Source: Anaerolineae bacterium (GTDB lineage Bacteria; Chloroflexota; Anaerolineae; B4-G1; SLSP01). From it: a stretch of 11,655 nucleotides of DNA. The first letter of the stretch is position 1; the number at the start of each line of letters is the position of its first letter. The position numbers and the translations under genes were made by a program. The stretch lies in the NCBI GenBank assembly GCA_016927095.1, contig JAFGNI010000451.1, positions 1-11,655 of the forward strand, in the 5' to 3' direction. The notes under the pieces are model-generated. The model saw only the letters and a list, made by a program, of their open reading frames with translations, was not told where the DNA came from and ran no database searches. Of this stretch, positions 1-7,964 are shown one piece after another.

Positions 1-489
1 CGGCTGTCTGAGACCCGTGCCGGTCACGGTCGGGGCGTCTCGGAGAGTGGTCAGGACTTGGTGGAGTTTGCGCTGCTTCTGCCTCTCCTGTTGCTGATTC
101 TCCTGGGGATTATGGAGTTCGGCTTCGCCGTCTTCCGGTACAACACCGTAGCCAACGTGGGGCGTGAGGTGGCACGGTATGGTGTGGTTCATCCCAATGC
201 CCCGGATATCGATGAGTTGCTGTACACCCAACCTGAGGGTGCCAGAGATGAGTATACGGAGGACATCCTCCGGTGGGCCCGTGGTCTGATCTCCGATACG
301 GATACGCTGTCGATCACCTACGCCCTGCGGAACTCGGGTTGGCCGTCGAGCACAGTTCAGGTCACAGTGACCTATGGACACAGTTTCCTGACCGGTCCCA
401 TCATCCTGGCTGTCGGTGGTACGCCGACGGTCAGTCTTCGATCTGTTAGCACCATGTACACCGAATCGCCTGCTACGCCGTTTCCCTGA
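1..489 (+). CDS. tadE: TadE-like pseudopilin (5' partial)
   Basis: This is a minor pseudopilin of the Tad pilus, expected to be processed by a prepilin peptidase and held in the membrane by its N-terminal helix. The frame is open to the left edge, with no in-frame ATG, GTG or TTG before the TTG at 58. That TTG lies inside the prepilin signature, so the real start is upstream of the window. The visible part reads a charged leader ending SESG, then QDLVEF. This gives a G/Q cleavage site at codons 17/18 and the glutamate at +5 that is typical of type IV pilin-like proteins. A hydrophobic helix (LLLPLLLLILLGIMEFG) follows, then the TadE-type stretch with REVARYG and a soluble C-terminal part of about 100 residues without cysteines. 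It precedes cpaB by 42 bases. The family call is firm; its exact role in the pilus is inferred. Codon use is less GC-biased than in the machine genes downstream. Confidence 0.88.
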   Translation, partial: RLSETRAGHGRGVSESGQDLVEFALLLPLLLLILLGIMEFGFAVFRYNTVANVGREVARYGVVHPNAPDIDELLYTQPEGARDEYTEDILRWARGLISDTDTLSITYALRNSGWPSSTVQVTVTYGHSFLTGPIILAVGGTPTVSLRSVSTMYTESPATPFP

Positions 490-531
490 CGCAGCAGGTC
501 TTGGACGCCACTCACTGCAAGGAGGAGCTAG

Positions 532-1365
532 ATGGGACGTTTGCGCGGGTTCTTATGGCTGATTGCCGGCGTCGTGGTCGCCGCGATCGCTGCCGGTATC
601 GCCTTTATCGCGCTGTCGCGGGCGACGGCTGATCGGGTGGAGCTGGAGCAGGTCGTGACGCCGCAGCGCAGCGTGGTGGTGGCTGTGCAGCGCGTGGACG
701 TGCAGGGCGTGCTGACGGAGGAGAACGTCGAGGTGATCGAGGTGCCCGTCGACACGGCCCCCGAGAGCGCCGTGACCGACATCGACGATGTGTTGGGGAA
801 GATCACGCTCGTCGAGCTCTATCCCGGTGAGGTGTTGCTGGCTCAGCGCGTGCTCGATCCCAATGTCATCGCCCCGGATGGGCGCCTGGCCCTGGTGATG
901 AATGAGGAGCAAGTGCTGTTGGCGCTGCCGGCCGGCGACCTGATCAACCAGGTCAATATGCTCAAGGCAGGGGATCACGTCGACTTCCTCTACAGCTACG
1001 AACTGCCCATCGACCGGGAAGGGGAGTTCCTGCCCGGTGCGCCGGCCCAGGAAGGGGCGGTGGAGGGTGAGGCTGCCGAGGAGGAGCCCACCGAGCAGGT
1101 GACCTTCAACCTCCTCCAGAATGCGGTCATCTCCCAGATCGTTCGCCAGCTCGATGAGGATGGCCAACCGACCGGGGCCCCCCGGGCCCTGCTCCTGGCC
1201 GTCGACCCGCAAGAGGCCCTGGTCCTCAAGTATATGAAGGACGTTGGGGCGGTTGTCGATCTCGTGCTCCGGGCGCCGGGGGCGGAGGGCGAGTTTGAGG
1301 TCGAGCCCGTTGACCTGGACTACATCATCGACAGCTACATCGTGCCCCAAGAGGGGACACCCTGA
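532..1365 (+). CDS. cpaB: Flp pilus assembly protein CpaB/RcpC, SAF domain
   Basis: CpaB/RcpC is an extracytoplasmic Tad assembly protein; in diderms it works with the secretin. The 277-residue product has one N-terminal membrane segment (about 8-28) after a short basic start (MGRLRG). A SAF-like domain covers about residues 46-108, with the typical 'LTEENVEVIEVP' and 'YPGEVLLAQRV' pattern. The RcpC-type core contains LKAGDHVDFLYSY (145-157) and a C-terminal part (LLLAVDPQEALVLKYMKDVGAVVDLVLR) typical of the family. Residues 163-188 are an acidic, low-complexity insert rich in Glu, Ala and Pro that probably forms a surface loop. A strong Shine-Dalgarno (AAGGAGGAG, 519-527) sits 4 bases ahead of the ATG, with its GGAGG core 6 bases away, fixing the start. 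cpaE follows after 22 bases. There is no secretin gene beside it, so it probably works in a single-membrane envelope. Confidence 0.9.
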   Translation: MGRLRGFLWLIAGVVVAAIAAGIAFIALSRATADRVELEQVVTPQRSVVVAVQRVDVQGVLTEENVEVIEVPVDTAPESAVTDIDDVLGKITLVELYPGEVLLAQRVLDPNVIAPDGRLALVMNEEQVLLALPAGDLINQVNMLKAGDHVDFLYSYELPIDREGEFLPGAPAQEGAVEGEAAEEEPTEQVTFNLLQNAVISQIVRQLDEDGQPTGAPRALLLAVDPQEALVLKYMKDVGAVVDLVLRAPGAEGEFEVEPVDLDYIIDSYIVPQEGTP

Positions 1366-1374
1366 GCAAGGTAG

Positions 1375-1380
1375 AAAGGA
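1375..1380 (+). promoter_or_regulatory. Ribosome binding site deciding the cpaE/tadZ start
   Basis: AAAGGA ends 7 bases before the TTG at 1388, a good distance. The in-frame ATG at 1400 is 19 bases away. This favours the non-ATG start, adding four residues to the N-terminus. Confidence 0.6.
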
Positions 1381-1387
1381 ATAGCCG

Positions 1388-2647
1388 TTGCCAAGCTTAA
1401 TGCAAGGACAGATACTGAGAATACTGCTGGTCAGCACGGATCCCGAGACCCAGGAGGCGGTCGACCGGAGCCTCGAGGCAGGCCTGTCACGGGCCTACCG
1501 GCTCCATTGGGTGGCTGAGCCCAACCTCGCCTTTGTGCGCGCCCAGGACCTGCTGCCGCACGTGATCCTGGTCGACGATGACTTGGGCAGCGTCGACCCG
1601 ATCCCGCTGATTCGCAAGTTGGCTGCGTCGGTCTCCAACGCCGTCACGCTCTTCATGGTGGCCAAGGAGCGGGCGAACGAGGCCAGCCAGGCCGTGCTGG
1701 TGGGCGCGCGCAGCTTCGTCACCAAGCCGCTGCAGTCGGACGAGCTGGTGATGACGCTCCACCAGGTGCTCGCGTGGCAGCGCACGCCGCCCGTCGAGAC
1801 CGGCAGTGTGGAAGGGGTGGGGGGCCGTATCATCGTCTTCTGTGCACCCAAGGGTGGCACGGGCCGTACGACGCTGGCGATCAACACCGCCATCAGCCTC
1901 TACGAGCAGGGCAAGGGCGACGTCGTGCTTGTGGACGCGGATTTCGCGGCGCCGGCCTTGGATGTGGCGCTCAACTTGGATCTGGAGCGCAATGTGGGTG
2001 ACCTGCTGCCACGGTTGACGCGCCTCGACGAGATGCTGGTGGAGAGCGTGTTGGCGGAGCACACCTCGGGCATCAAGGTCCTGTTGGCGCCGCCGCCGGC
2101 TGACCTCTCGGCCCCGCTGACGTTGCCGCAGGTGCAGCATATCATGGTGATGCTGAAGCGCATGTTCCCATGGGTCATCGTCGACCTCGGCCTGCCGATG
2201 GACGAGACGGCTTTCGCCTTCCTGGACGGCGCGGACCGCATCGTGATGACGGTTCTGCCCGAGATGGTGGGGCTGCGCAACACGCGGCTCATGCTCAACT
2301 ACTTCGCCGAGGAGGGCTATCCACCGGAGAAGACCTGGTTGGTGCTTAACCGGGCCACCATCCGGGGCGGCGTGAGCGAGGGCGACATCCAGAGTCGCCT
2401 CAACGTGCCTATCGATTTCGCGGTGCCCGACGACCAGTCGCTGGTGACGCACACCGTCAACCGGGGCGTGCCGCTCATGCTGACCCACCGCCGCAGCGCC
2501 GTGGCCCGCGCCATCCGGCGCATTGCCAAACAGGTGACGACCGAGTTCTCCCAAAACGGGCACGGTGTGCCGCGCGCGGCCGGCCCGGACAAGGCCACGA
2601 GCGTGGTGGGCGGGCTCTTCGCGAGATCCGAGGAAGCCACGCGGTAG
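1388..2647 (+). CDS. cpaE: CpaE/TadZ: receiver-like domain plus ParA/MinD-type ATPase
   Basis: CpaE/TadZ proteins localise the Tad machine, often to a pole, and belong to the ParA/MinD ATPase family. The 419-residue product starts with a receiver-like fold (about 9-131): ILLVSTD with D18 after strand 1, HVILVDDD (D63-D65) after strand 3, and FVTKPL with K113, the position of the conserved receiver lysine. A linker leads to the ATPase domain (about 145-400). Its deviant Walker A is KGGTGRTT (155-162), its A' motif VVLVDADF (D183, D185), and its Walker B VIVDLG (D266). The signature lysine K155 is kept, but the P-loop lysine is Arg160; such changes are common in CpaE/TadZ, so reduced or absent ATP hydrolysis is possible. 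Transmembrane segments are not seen, so it should be a peripheral cytoplasmic protein. The TTG start is chosen because of the Shine-Dalgarno spacing. tadB follows after 34 bases. Confidence 0.9.
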   Translation: MPSLMQGQILRILLVSTDPETQEAVDRSLEAGLSRAYRLHWVAEPNLAFVRAQDLLPHVILVDDDLGSVDPIPLIRKLAASVSNAVTLFMVAKERANEASQAVLVGARSFVTKPLQSDELVMTLHQVLAWQRTPPVETGSVEGVGGRIIVFCAPKGGTGRTTLAINTAISLYEQGKGDVVLVDADFAAPALDVALNLDLERNVGDLLPRLTRLDEMLVESVLAEHTSGIKVLLAPPPADLSAPLTLPQVQHIMVMLKRMFPWVIVDLGLPMDETAFAFLDGADRIVMTVLPEMVGLRNTRLMLNYFAEEGYPPEKTWLVLNRATIRGGVSEGDIQSRLNVPIDFAVPDDQSLVTHTVNRGVPLMLTHRRSAVARAIRRIAKQVTTEFSQNGHGVPRAAGPDKATSVVGGLFARSEEATR

Positions 2648-2681
2648 CATGACGGCATCGGTGGCGAGAGGATAGAGAGCT

Positions 2682-3641
2682 ATGTTGTTGTGGAGTGTTC
2701 CGGTTCTGGTCGCGGCCCTTGTGGGGCTCGCCATCCTATTGGTCTTCACGGCGACCTGGGTGCTGTTCCGTGGCGAGGACCCCGTGGTGGAACGGCTCAA
2801 AGAGTACGGCATGGCCAATGGGGGCACGCGCATCCAGGCTGTGGCTGCGCCGACGGCGCGGTACGGGTCACGGTTGCGGCGGATGGCAGCGCTTTTCGGC
2901 CTCGGTCCGCGATTGGCGCTGGCGTTGACCCAGGCGGCCCTGCCGCTCACGGCGGCGGAGTTCGTCCTGATCGTGGTGGGCCTTGCGTTGGTGGGATTCC
3001 TGCTGGGCACCTGGCGCTACAATGCCCTGCTGGGCGCCGCGCTGGCGGCGGCCTTCGGCGTCGTGCCGGTCATCTACCTGCGCACCAAGCGGCGGCAGCG
3101 CCTGCGTGCCTTCACCCAGCAGCTGCCCGACATGCTGACCCTGGTCATTGGCGCGCTCCGCGCGGGCCACGGTCTCAACCAGGCGCTGGAGCTGGTGGTG
3201 GAGCGCCTTCCCGACCCGATGGCGACGGAGATCCAGAACGTCACCCGCGCCGTCAACCTGGGCCTGCCCTTACAGCGGGCCCTGGAAGATGCGGTGGGGC
3301 GCATCGGGTCCGAGGACTTCAACCTCGTCGTCGTGGCGATCAACGTCCAGTACGAGACCGGCGGCAATTTGGCCGAGACCCTGGAGATCATCAGCGATAC
3401 GGTGCGCGACCGGCTGCAGATGCTGCAGGAGATCCGGGTGCTGACGGCGCAGCAGCGGTTCACGGGCTACGTGCTGGCCTTCCTGCCGGTCTTCACCGGC
3501 TTGGCCGTCTGGTTTCTGAACCCCGATTATGTTGAGGAGCTCTTTCAACCAGGCTGGGTGCGCATTCTGCCCATCACAGCGGTCGTGATGCAGGTCCTGG
3601 GTTTCCTGATCATCCGCAAGATCGTGGACATTGAGGTATAG
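2682..3641 (+). CDS. tadB: Tad pilus inner-membrane platform protein TadB
   Basis: TadB is one of two T2SSF (GspF-like) platform proteins on which the TadA ATPase acts. The 319-residue product has a membrane segment at about 5-28 and two more at about 93-133. A cytoplasmic T2SSF domain follows at about 144-260, opening with FTQQLPDMLTLVIGALRAGHGL and carrying the family's ETGGNLAETLEIISDTVRDR block near 225-244. Two more membrane helices lie at about 262-279 and 292-311. The QLPDML opening is typical of TadB, distinguishing it from the neighbouring TadC, which has the FPDALDLL version. The ATG has GAGAGGA (2666-2672) 9 bases upstream. Only 3 bases separate its stop from tadC, and the tadC ribosome site lies in its last codons, so the pair should be made together. 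Confidence 0.93.
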   Translation: MLLWSVPVLVAALVGLAILLVFTATWVLFRGEDPVVERLKEYGMANGGTRIQAVAAPTARYGSRLRRMAALFGLGPRLALALTQAALPLTAAEFVLIVVGLALVGFLLGTWRYNALLGAALAAAFGVVPVIYLRTKRRQRLRAFTQQLPDMLTLVIGALRAGHGLNQALELVVERLPDPMATEIQNVTRAVNLGLPLQRALEDAVGRIGSEDFNLVVVAINVQYETGGNLAETLEIISDTVRDRLQMLQEIRVLTAQQRFTGYVLAFLPVFTGLAVWFLNPDYVEELFQPGWVRILPITAVVMQVLGFLIIRKIVDIEV

Positions 3642-3644
3642 GCC

Positions 3645-4631
3645 ATGACGGTGCAAGATATTGAGGCCCTGCTGGACTACCTGATCGGCGCCGAATCCCT
3701 GGCGAGCCCCGCCCTCTTCGGGCTGCTCGCCGGGCTGGCCGTCCTCCTGGTGTGGGTCGCGGTGCGACCGACCCGCGCCGAGACCGATGAGGCCGGGCGG
3801 CTTGAGGGCTATCTGCGCAACCGCGACATCATCGAGGAGACGGAGCTCGAGAAGTCGTTCATCCGCCGCGCGATGATCCCGGCCATCGGCCGGGTGCTGA
3901 GGGCCCTGGGGGCGCTGACGCCGTGGCGCGACTTGGAGCGCATCCAACGCCGGCTGGCTGAGGCCGGTCACCCGCTGGGCCTCAGCGCGCCCGACGTGCT
4001 GGGTCTGCAGATCCTGGTGGCCCTGGCTTTCGGCGGCGCCTATGTGTTGGTGATGCAGCTTCTGGGACAGTTGGGGCCGGAGCGGGTCACGGTACATGTG
4101 CGCAATGGCCTCCTCATCACCGCCTTCGGCTATCTCTTGCCGCGGCTTTGGCTGCGCAGCCGGGCAGACCGGCGCAAGCACGAGATTGAGCGCGCCTTCC
4201 CGGATGCACTGGATCTCCTCAGCGTCAGCGTCGACGCCGGCTTGGCCCTCGACTCGGCCATTGTGAAGGTCTGCGAGCGTTGGGCCAATGCGCTGACCGC
4301 GGAGTTCAACCGTGTCATCCTTGAGACGCGGGTCGGCACGCCGCGGACTGAGGCCCTGGAGCGGATGGCCAAGCGCACCGGCGTGCGCGATGTGGCCACC
4401 TTCGTGGGTGTGTTGGTTCAATCGACCGAGCTGGGTGTGAGCATCGCCGAGACGCTCCATTCGCAGGCGGCACAGGTCCGGCTGCGGCGGCGACAGCGCG
4501 CCGAGGAGCTGGCGCGGCAGGCCAGCGTGAAGATGGTCTTTGCCCTGGTCTTTTTGATCTTCCCGGCTCTGCTGGTGGTGCTGCTTGGGCCGGGTGTGCC
4601 CCGGATATTCGAGGCGCTGGGCGGGCTGTAA
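3645..4631 (+). CDS. tadC: Tad pilus inner-membrane platform protein TadC
   Basis: TadC is the second T2SSF platform protein and is thought to pair with TadB in the membrane. The 328-residue product has an N-terminal membrane segment (about 24-41) and two central ones (about 120-140 and 152-170). The T2SSF domain, about 183-300, starts FPDALDLLSVSVDAGLALDSAI and includes MAKRTGVRDVATFVGVLVQSTELG near 241-264. A last membrane helix lies at about 297-317 (MVFALVFLIFPALLVVLLG), followed by a short tail. This layout and the length match TadC. The ribosome site TTGAGG (3631-3636) lies inside the end of tadB, 8 bases before the ATG, implying translational coupling. The next gene follows after 36 bases. 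Confidence 0.93.
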   Translation: MTVQDIEALLDYLIGAESLASPALFGLLAGLAVLLVWVAVRPTRAETDEAGRLEGYLRNRDIIEETELEKSFIRRAMIPAIGRVLRALGALTPWRDLERIQRRLAEAGHPLGLSAPDVLGLQILVALAFGGAYVLVMQLLGQLGPERVTVHVRNGLLITAFGYLLPRLWLRSRADRRKHEIERAFPDALDLLSVSVDAGLALDSAIVKVCERWANALTAEFNRVILETRVGTPRTEALERMAKRTGVRDVATFVGVLVQSTELGVSIAETLHSQAAQVRLRRRQRAEELARQASVKMVFALVFLIFPALLVVLLGPGVPRIFEALGGL

Positions 4632-4667
4632 TGTGGCGGCGATGCCCGGCGCAAGGAGGCAACTAAC

Positions 4668-6551
4668 GTGACATCGTTTGCAGACACGGTCCCATCGGGT
4701 CGGGACGACCCCCTCTACCGGCGTGGTCTCCGGCACCTGCAGGACGGCGAGTGGGAGGAGGCCATCGAGGCCTTCGAGGCCCTCCGGCGGGTCTATCCCG
4801 AGAGCACGCTTGTCCAGGAGGCGCTGGAACAGGCGCATTTGCGCGCCAGCGTCGATGCCGGTGGGCGTGTGCGCGCCCGCCAGGTGACCCTGCGTATCTG
4901 GCCCCTCCTCTTCCGGATTGCCGTCATCGCCTTGATCGGCTACCTGGTCTACACGGGAGGCCGCCTGTTGGTGCAGCGCGTCCAGCCCCTGATTCTGCAG
5001 GCCCGCGAGGCGCAACGCCTGGAGCAGGTGATGGTGGAGGCCCGGGCCTTCCTCGAGGGCGGTCAGCTAGAGGCGGCAGAGGCCCGCTACCGGGAGATCC
5101 TCGCCGCCGACGGCGAGAACGAGGAGGCGCTCACGGCGCTCGCCATGATCGAGGAGGAACGGCTGGTTGACGCGCTCTACAGGGAGGCCATCGCCCTCGA
5201 TGAGGCCGGCGACGATCAACAGGCACTGGCGACCTATCGTGAGCTCGCCGCGCTGCGCCCGGGGTTCCGCGACATCGACAGGCGCGTGGAGGTCATCGAG
5301 CGCCAGCAATCCCTGGAGATGCTCTTCGCCGAGGCCAATGCCGCCTACGATCTGGGGGATGCTGAGGAGGCCATTGCCAAGTACCAGCAGCTGCGCGATC
5401 GGAACCTGTCCTACGAGCGGGAACTGGTTGAGTCTCGCCTGGTGCAGCTCTACTTCGAGCAGGGGATGGCGATCGTGGAGCAGGAACCGCCACGGCTCGA
5501 GGACCTGTCGGAGGCATTTGACCGGTTCTCCGCGGCGCTGGCCCTGGACCCGCGCAATGAGGAGATCGGACGGGAGCGGCAGCTGCTCAAGCTCTACCTG
5601 GAGGGGCAGACCGCTTACTACGCCGAGCGGTGGACCGAGGCTGCCGCGGCCCTGCGCGTTGTCTATGACACGCGCCCCGACTACCTCGGCGACACCGTCC
5701 TGGCGCTCCTTTACGAGGCCTACGTCCGCAGTGGCGACCAGTACCGGAGTGCGGGCGACAGCTACCTTGCCTACCAGCAGTACATCAAGGCGGAGGCGCT
5801 GCCCGTGGCGGACAAGTCCTTCGTCGAGGGCCGCCTCTTCTACGTGCGACCGCTGCTAACGCCGACCCCCACGCCCACACCCACGGCGACGCCGCGCCCG
5901 GAGTACGCGGGGCCGCCGGCCACGCCGGTGCCGCTGGTACGCTACACCGGCAGGGTCGTCTTCAAGGCCGACTACCCGAACCTGGGCGAGATCTGGGTGA
6001 TGAACCCGGACGGCACGGGCCGCCAGCGTCTGGGCCGCAACGCTGACCTGCAGGCGCAGTTCAAGGACCTGGAGGATCAGGAGCGCTACGCACCGGAGGG
6101 CGATCGCTTCGCCTTTGTGCAGGCACCGTCGCCCAACGATCCCAACCAGCAGATCTTCCTGACGATCCCGGTTGACCAGCGCACGGGCGACACCTGGTTC
6201 ACGCAGCTCACGCGCCTTGAAGGCCCGGCGCTGGAGCCTGCCTGGTCGCCTGATGGCGGGCGCCTTGCCTTCGTCTCGTCCGCCATTGACTCCGACGACA
6301 TCTGGATCATCGGGATCGGCGGCGAGAACCTGACGCCCCTGACGCCCAACCCGTGGGAGGCCGATCGCCACCCGACCTGGGCACCGCTCACCCGGCCGCC
6401 CGGCGGCGGCGAGCCCGTCAGCGACCGCATCATCTTTTGGTCGGATCGCATCGGCCTGAAGCAGCTCTATATCATGAAGGCCGACGGCAGCGAGGTGACG
6501 AACATCAGCAACACCACCTGGGACGAATACGACCCCATCTGGGTCAAGTAG
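4668..6551 (+). CDS. TPR - membrane helix - TPR - TolB-like propeller fusion in the tadD slot
   Basis: This is a large unassigned Tad-cluster protein of 627 residues. Residues 14-62 resemble a TPR-like helical pair (LYRRGLRHLQDGEWEEAIEA). One membrane helix covers about 78-96, flanked by arginines at 67, 69, 71 and 76, suggesting the N-terminus is inside. Residues 112-390 hold several TPR-like repeats, with a clear cue in FAEANAAYDLGDAEEAIAKY (220-239). A Pro-Thr linker (398-409) then leads to a PD40/TolB-like C-terminal region with repeats such as EIWVMNPDGTGRQRL, PAWSPDGGRLAFVS and LYIMKADGSEVTNIS. Only about three to four propeller repeats are seen, fewer than a full six-blade TolB domain. 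It uses GTG with AAGGAGG (4653-4659) 8 bases upstream. In canonical loci tadD, a TPR protein, follows tadC, so this may be a functional replacement with an added surface domain; that is inference. It is not a known TadD by domain content. Confidence 0.85.
   Translation: MTSFADTVPSGRDDPLYRRGLRHLQDGEWEEAIEAFEALRRVYPESTLVQEALEQAHLRASVDAGGRVRARQVTLRIWPLLFRIAVIALIGYLVYTGGRLLVQRVQPLILQAREAQRLEQVMVEARAFLEGGQLEAAEARYREILAADGENEEALTALAMIEEERLVDALYREAIALDEAGDDQQALATYRELAALRPGFRDIDRRVEVIERQQSLEMLFAEANAAYDLGDAEEAIAKYQQLRDRNLSYERELVESRLVQLYFEQGMAIVEQEPPRLEDLSEAFDRFSAALALDPRNEEIGRERQLLKLYLEGQTAYYAERWTEAAAALRVVYDTRPDYLGDTVLALLYEAYVRSGDQYRSAGDSYLAYQQYIKAEALPVADKSFVEGRLFYVRPLLTPTPTPTPTATPRPEYAGPPATPVPLVRYTGRVVFKADYPNLGEIWVMNPDGTGRQRLGRNADLQAQFKDLEDQERYAPEGDRFAFVQAPSPNDPNQQIFLTIPVDQRTGDTWFTQLTRLEGPALEPAWSPDGGRLAFVSSAIDSDDIWIIGIGGENLTPLTPNPWEADRHPTWAPLTRPPGGGEPVSDRIIFWSDRIGLKQLYIMKADGSEVTNISNTTWDEYDPIWVK
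5859..5894 (+). repeat. Pro-Thr coding repeat (short tandem repeat)
   Basis: Alternating ACN and CCN codons spell TPTPTPTPTATP (residues 398-409) between the TPR region and the propeller-like region. Such runs are common linkers in Chloroflexota surface proteins and, being tandem, could vary in length between strains. It probably sits outside the membrane. Confidence 0.7.
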
Positions 6552-6560
6552 GAGAGACGC

Positions 6561-7937
6561 ATGCGCAGACGCAAGAACGGCTACACCGAGACACCCACAA
6601 CCCAGCGCGCCGCTGGGCCCACCTTCGCCCCTGCCGGTCGCAATGGCGGGGCGCAGAACCGCACCTACGCCGAGATCCGCGAGAAGGTCCAGCGCCGGCT
6701 TCTGTCCGAGTTGAGTCCGGGGGTGGATACCAACGACACCGCCAGCGTCCGCCGGGCGCTGGAGCAGATCTTCGTCGATACTCTCCAGGATGAGCGCGTG
6801 CCGATGAGCCGGACCGATCGCAGTGCGCTCTTCGAGCAGATCGTCGCCGACGTCCTCGGCTACGGCCCCATCGAGCCCTTTCTCCGGGACGAGAGCGTGA
6901 CCGAGATCCTCGTCAACGGGCCGGACCTGATCTACGTGGAGCGCAGCGGCATCCTGGAGGAGACCGACGTCACCTTCCGGGACGCCGACGAGGTGATGCA
7001 CGTGATCGATCGCATCGTCACGCCGCTGGGGCGCCGGGTCGATGAGAGCAGCCCGATGGTCGACGCGCGCCTGCCCGATGGCTCCCGCGTCAACATCATC
7101 ATCCCGCCGCTGGCGCTCGACGGCCCCAGCATCAGCATCCGCAAGTTCGCGCGGGCGATGTTCTCGATGGAGGATCTGATCAAGGTCGACACGCTGACCC
7201 GCGAGATGGCAGATTTCCTGCAGGCCTGCGTCCAGGCCCGCCTGAACATCGTCGTCTCCGGCGGGACCTCCACCGGCAAGACGACGTTGCTCAACGCGTT
7301 GTCCGGGTTCCTGCCCTACAACGAGCGCATCGTCACGATCGAGGACTCCGCGGAGCTCCAGCTCCACCAGCGCCACGTCGTCCGCCTGGAGTCCCGACCG
7401 CCCAACGTCGAGGGCAAGGGGCAGGTGACGATCCGGCAGCTGGTCATCAACGCGCTGCGCATGCGACCGGACCGCATCGTGGTCGGCGAGGTCCGCGGCG
7501 GCGAGTCGCTGGACATGCTCCAGGCGATGAACACCGGCCACGACGGCTCCCTCACCACGGCCCACTCCAACTCCCCGCGCGACACGCTGGCCCGCGTCGC
7601 GACGATGGCTTTGATGGCGGGGATGGAACTGCCGCTCTTGGCGATCCGGGAGCAGATTGCCTCCGCCTTCGACCTGGTCGTCCACCTCGATCGTGTCGCC
7701 GACGGCACCCGCAAGGTGACGCAGATCTCCGAGGTCCAGGGCATGGAGGGCTCCACCATCGTGATGCAGGACATCTTCACCTTCCAGCAGACCGGCGTGG
7801 CCAACGGCAAGGTGGAGGGCTACTTCACGGCGATGGGGGTGCGGCCCAAGTTCATGGACAAGATCGAGACCGCCGGCATCAAGTTGCCGCCGACGATGTT
7901 CAACCCCTCTCGGGAGCACCTACGCCGAGGGCGTTAG
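6561..7937 (+). CDS. tadA: TadA/CpaF-type secretion ATPase
   Basis: TadA/CpaF is the hexameric cytoplasmic ATPase that powers Tad pilus assembly through TadB and TadC. The 458-residue product has an N-terminal low-complexity tail (about 1-35) and an N-terminal domain with [25 protein letters not shown] (97-121). The RecA-like core shows Walker [10 protein letters not shown] (234-242, K240), the Asp box VTIEDSAEL (E261, D262), Walker [12 protein letters not shown] (305-315) and the His box [14 protein letters not shown] with H327 and H335. All key motifs are present, so it should be active. The Walker A loop reads S-T where the family more often has G-S, a mild variant. GGAGAG at 6551-6556 overlaps the stop of the preceding gene and sits 4 bases before the ATG. 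Placing tadA after tadB and tadC is unlike the canonical tadZABC order. Confidence 0.96.
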   Translation: MRRRKNGYTETPTTQRAAGPTFAPAGRNGGAQNRTYAEIREKVQRRLLSELSPGVDTNDTASVRRALEQIFVDTLQDERVPMSRTDRSALFEQIVADVLGYGPIEPFLRDESVTEILVNGPDLIYVERSGILEETDVTFRDADEVMHVIDRIVTPLGRRVDESSPMVDARLPDGSRVNIIIPPLALDGPSISIRKFARAMFSMEDLIKVDTLTREMADFLQACVQARLNIVVSGGTSTGKTTLLNALSGFLPYNERIVTIEDSAELQLHQRHVVRLESRPPNVEGKGQVTIRQLVINALRMRPDRIVVGEVRGGESLDMLQAMNTGHDGSLTTAHSNSPRDTLARVATMALMAGMELPLLAIREQIASAFDLVVHLDRVADGTRKVTQISEVQGMEGSTIVMQDIFTFQQTGVANGKVEGYFTAMGVRPKFMDKIETAGIKLPPTMFNPSREHLRRGR

Positions 7938-7950
7938 CGAGCGCACGATC

Positions 7951-7957
7951 GAGGGAG
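7951..7957 (+). promoter_or_regulatory. Ribosome binding site deciding the DnaB-like ATPase start
   Basis: GAGGGAG ends 7 bases before the ATG at 7965 but only 1 base before the in-frame GTG at 7959. The ATG is therefore the better start, removing two residues from the longest reading. Confidence 0.65.
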
Positions 7958-7964
7958 CGTGACG

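Noticed and set aside
58..60. TTG as the start of the left-edge tadE
   Set aside because: It falls inside the prepilin signature after the predicted G/Q cleavage site, and the frame is open further upstream to the window edge.
3270..5015. Long minus-strand frame (581 codons)
   Set aside because: It is antisense to tadB, tadC and the fusion gene, with Gln/His/Arg-rich shadow composition and no domain.
5856..7919. Very long minus-strand frame (687 codons)
   Set aside because: It lies opposite the TPR/TolB fusion and tadA, whose motifs are unambiguous. Its His-, Asp- and Arg-rich composition is typical of the antisense of GC-rich coding DNA.
7959..7961. GTG start for the DnaB-like ATPase
   Set aside because: Only 1 base separates it from the ribosome site; the ATG at 7965 has normal spacing.
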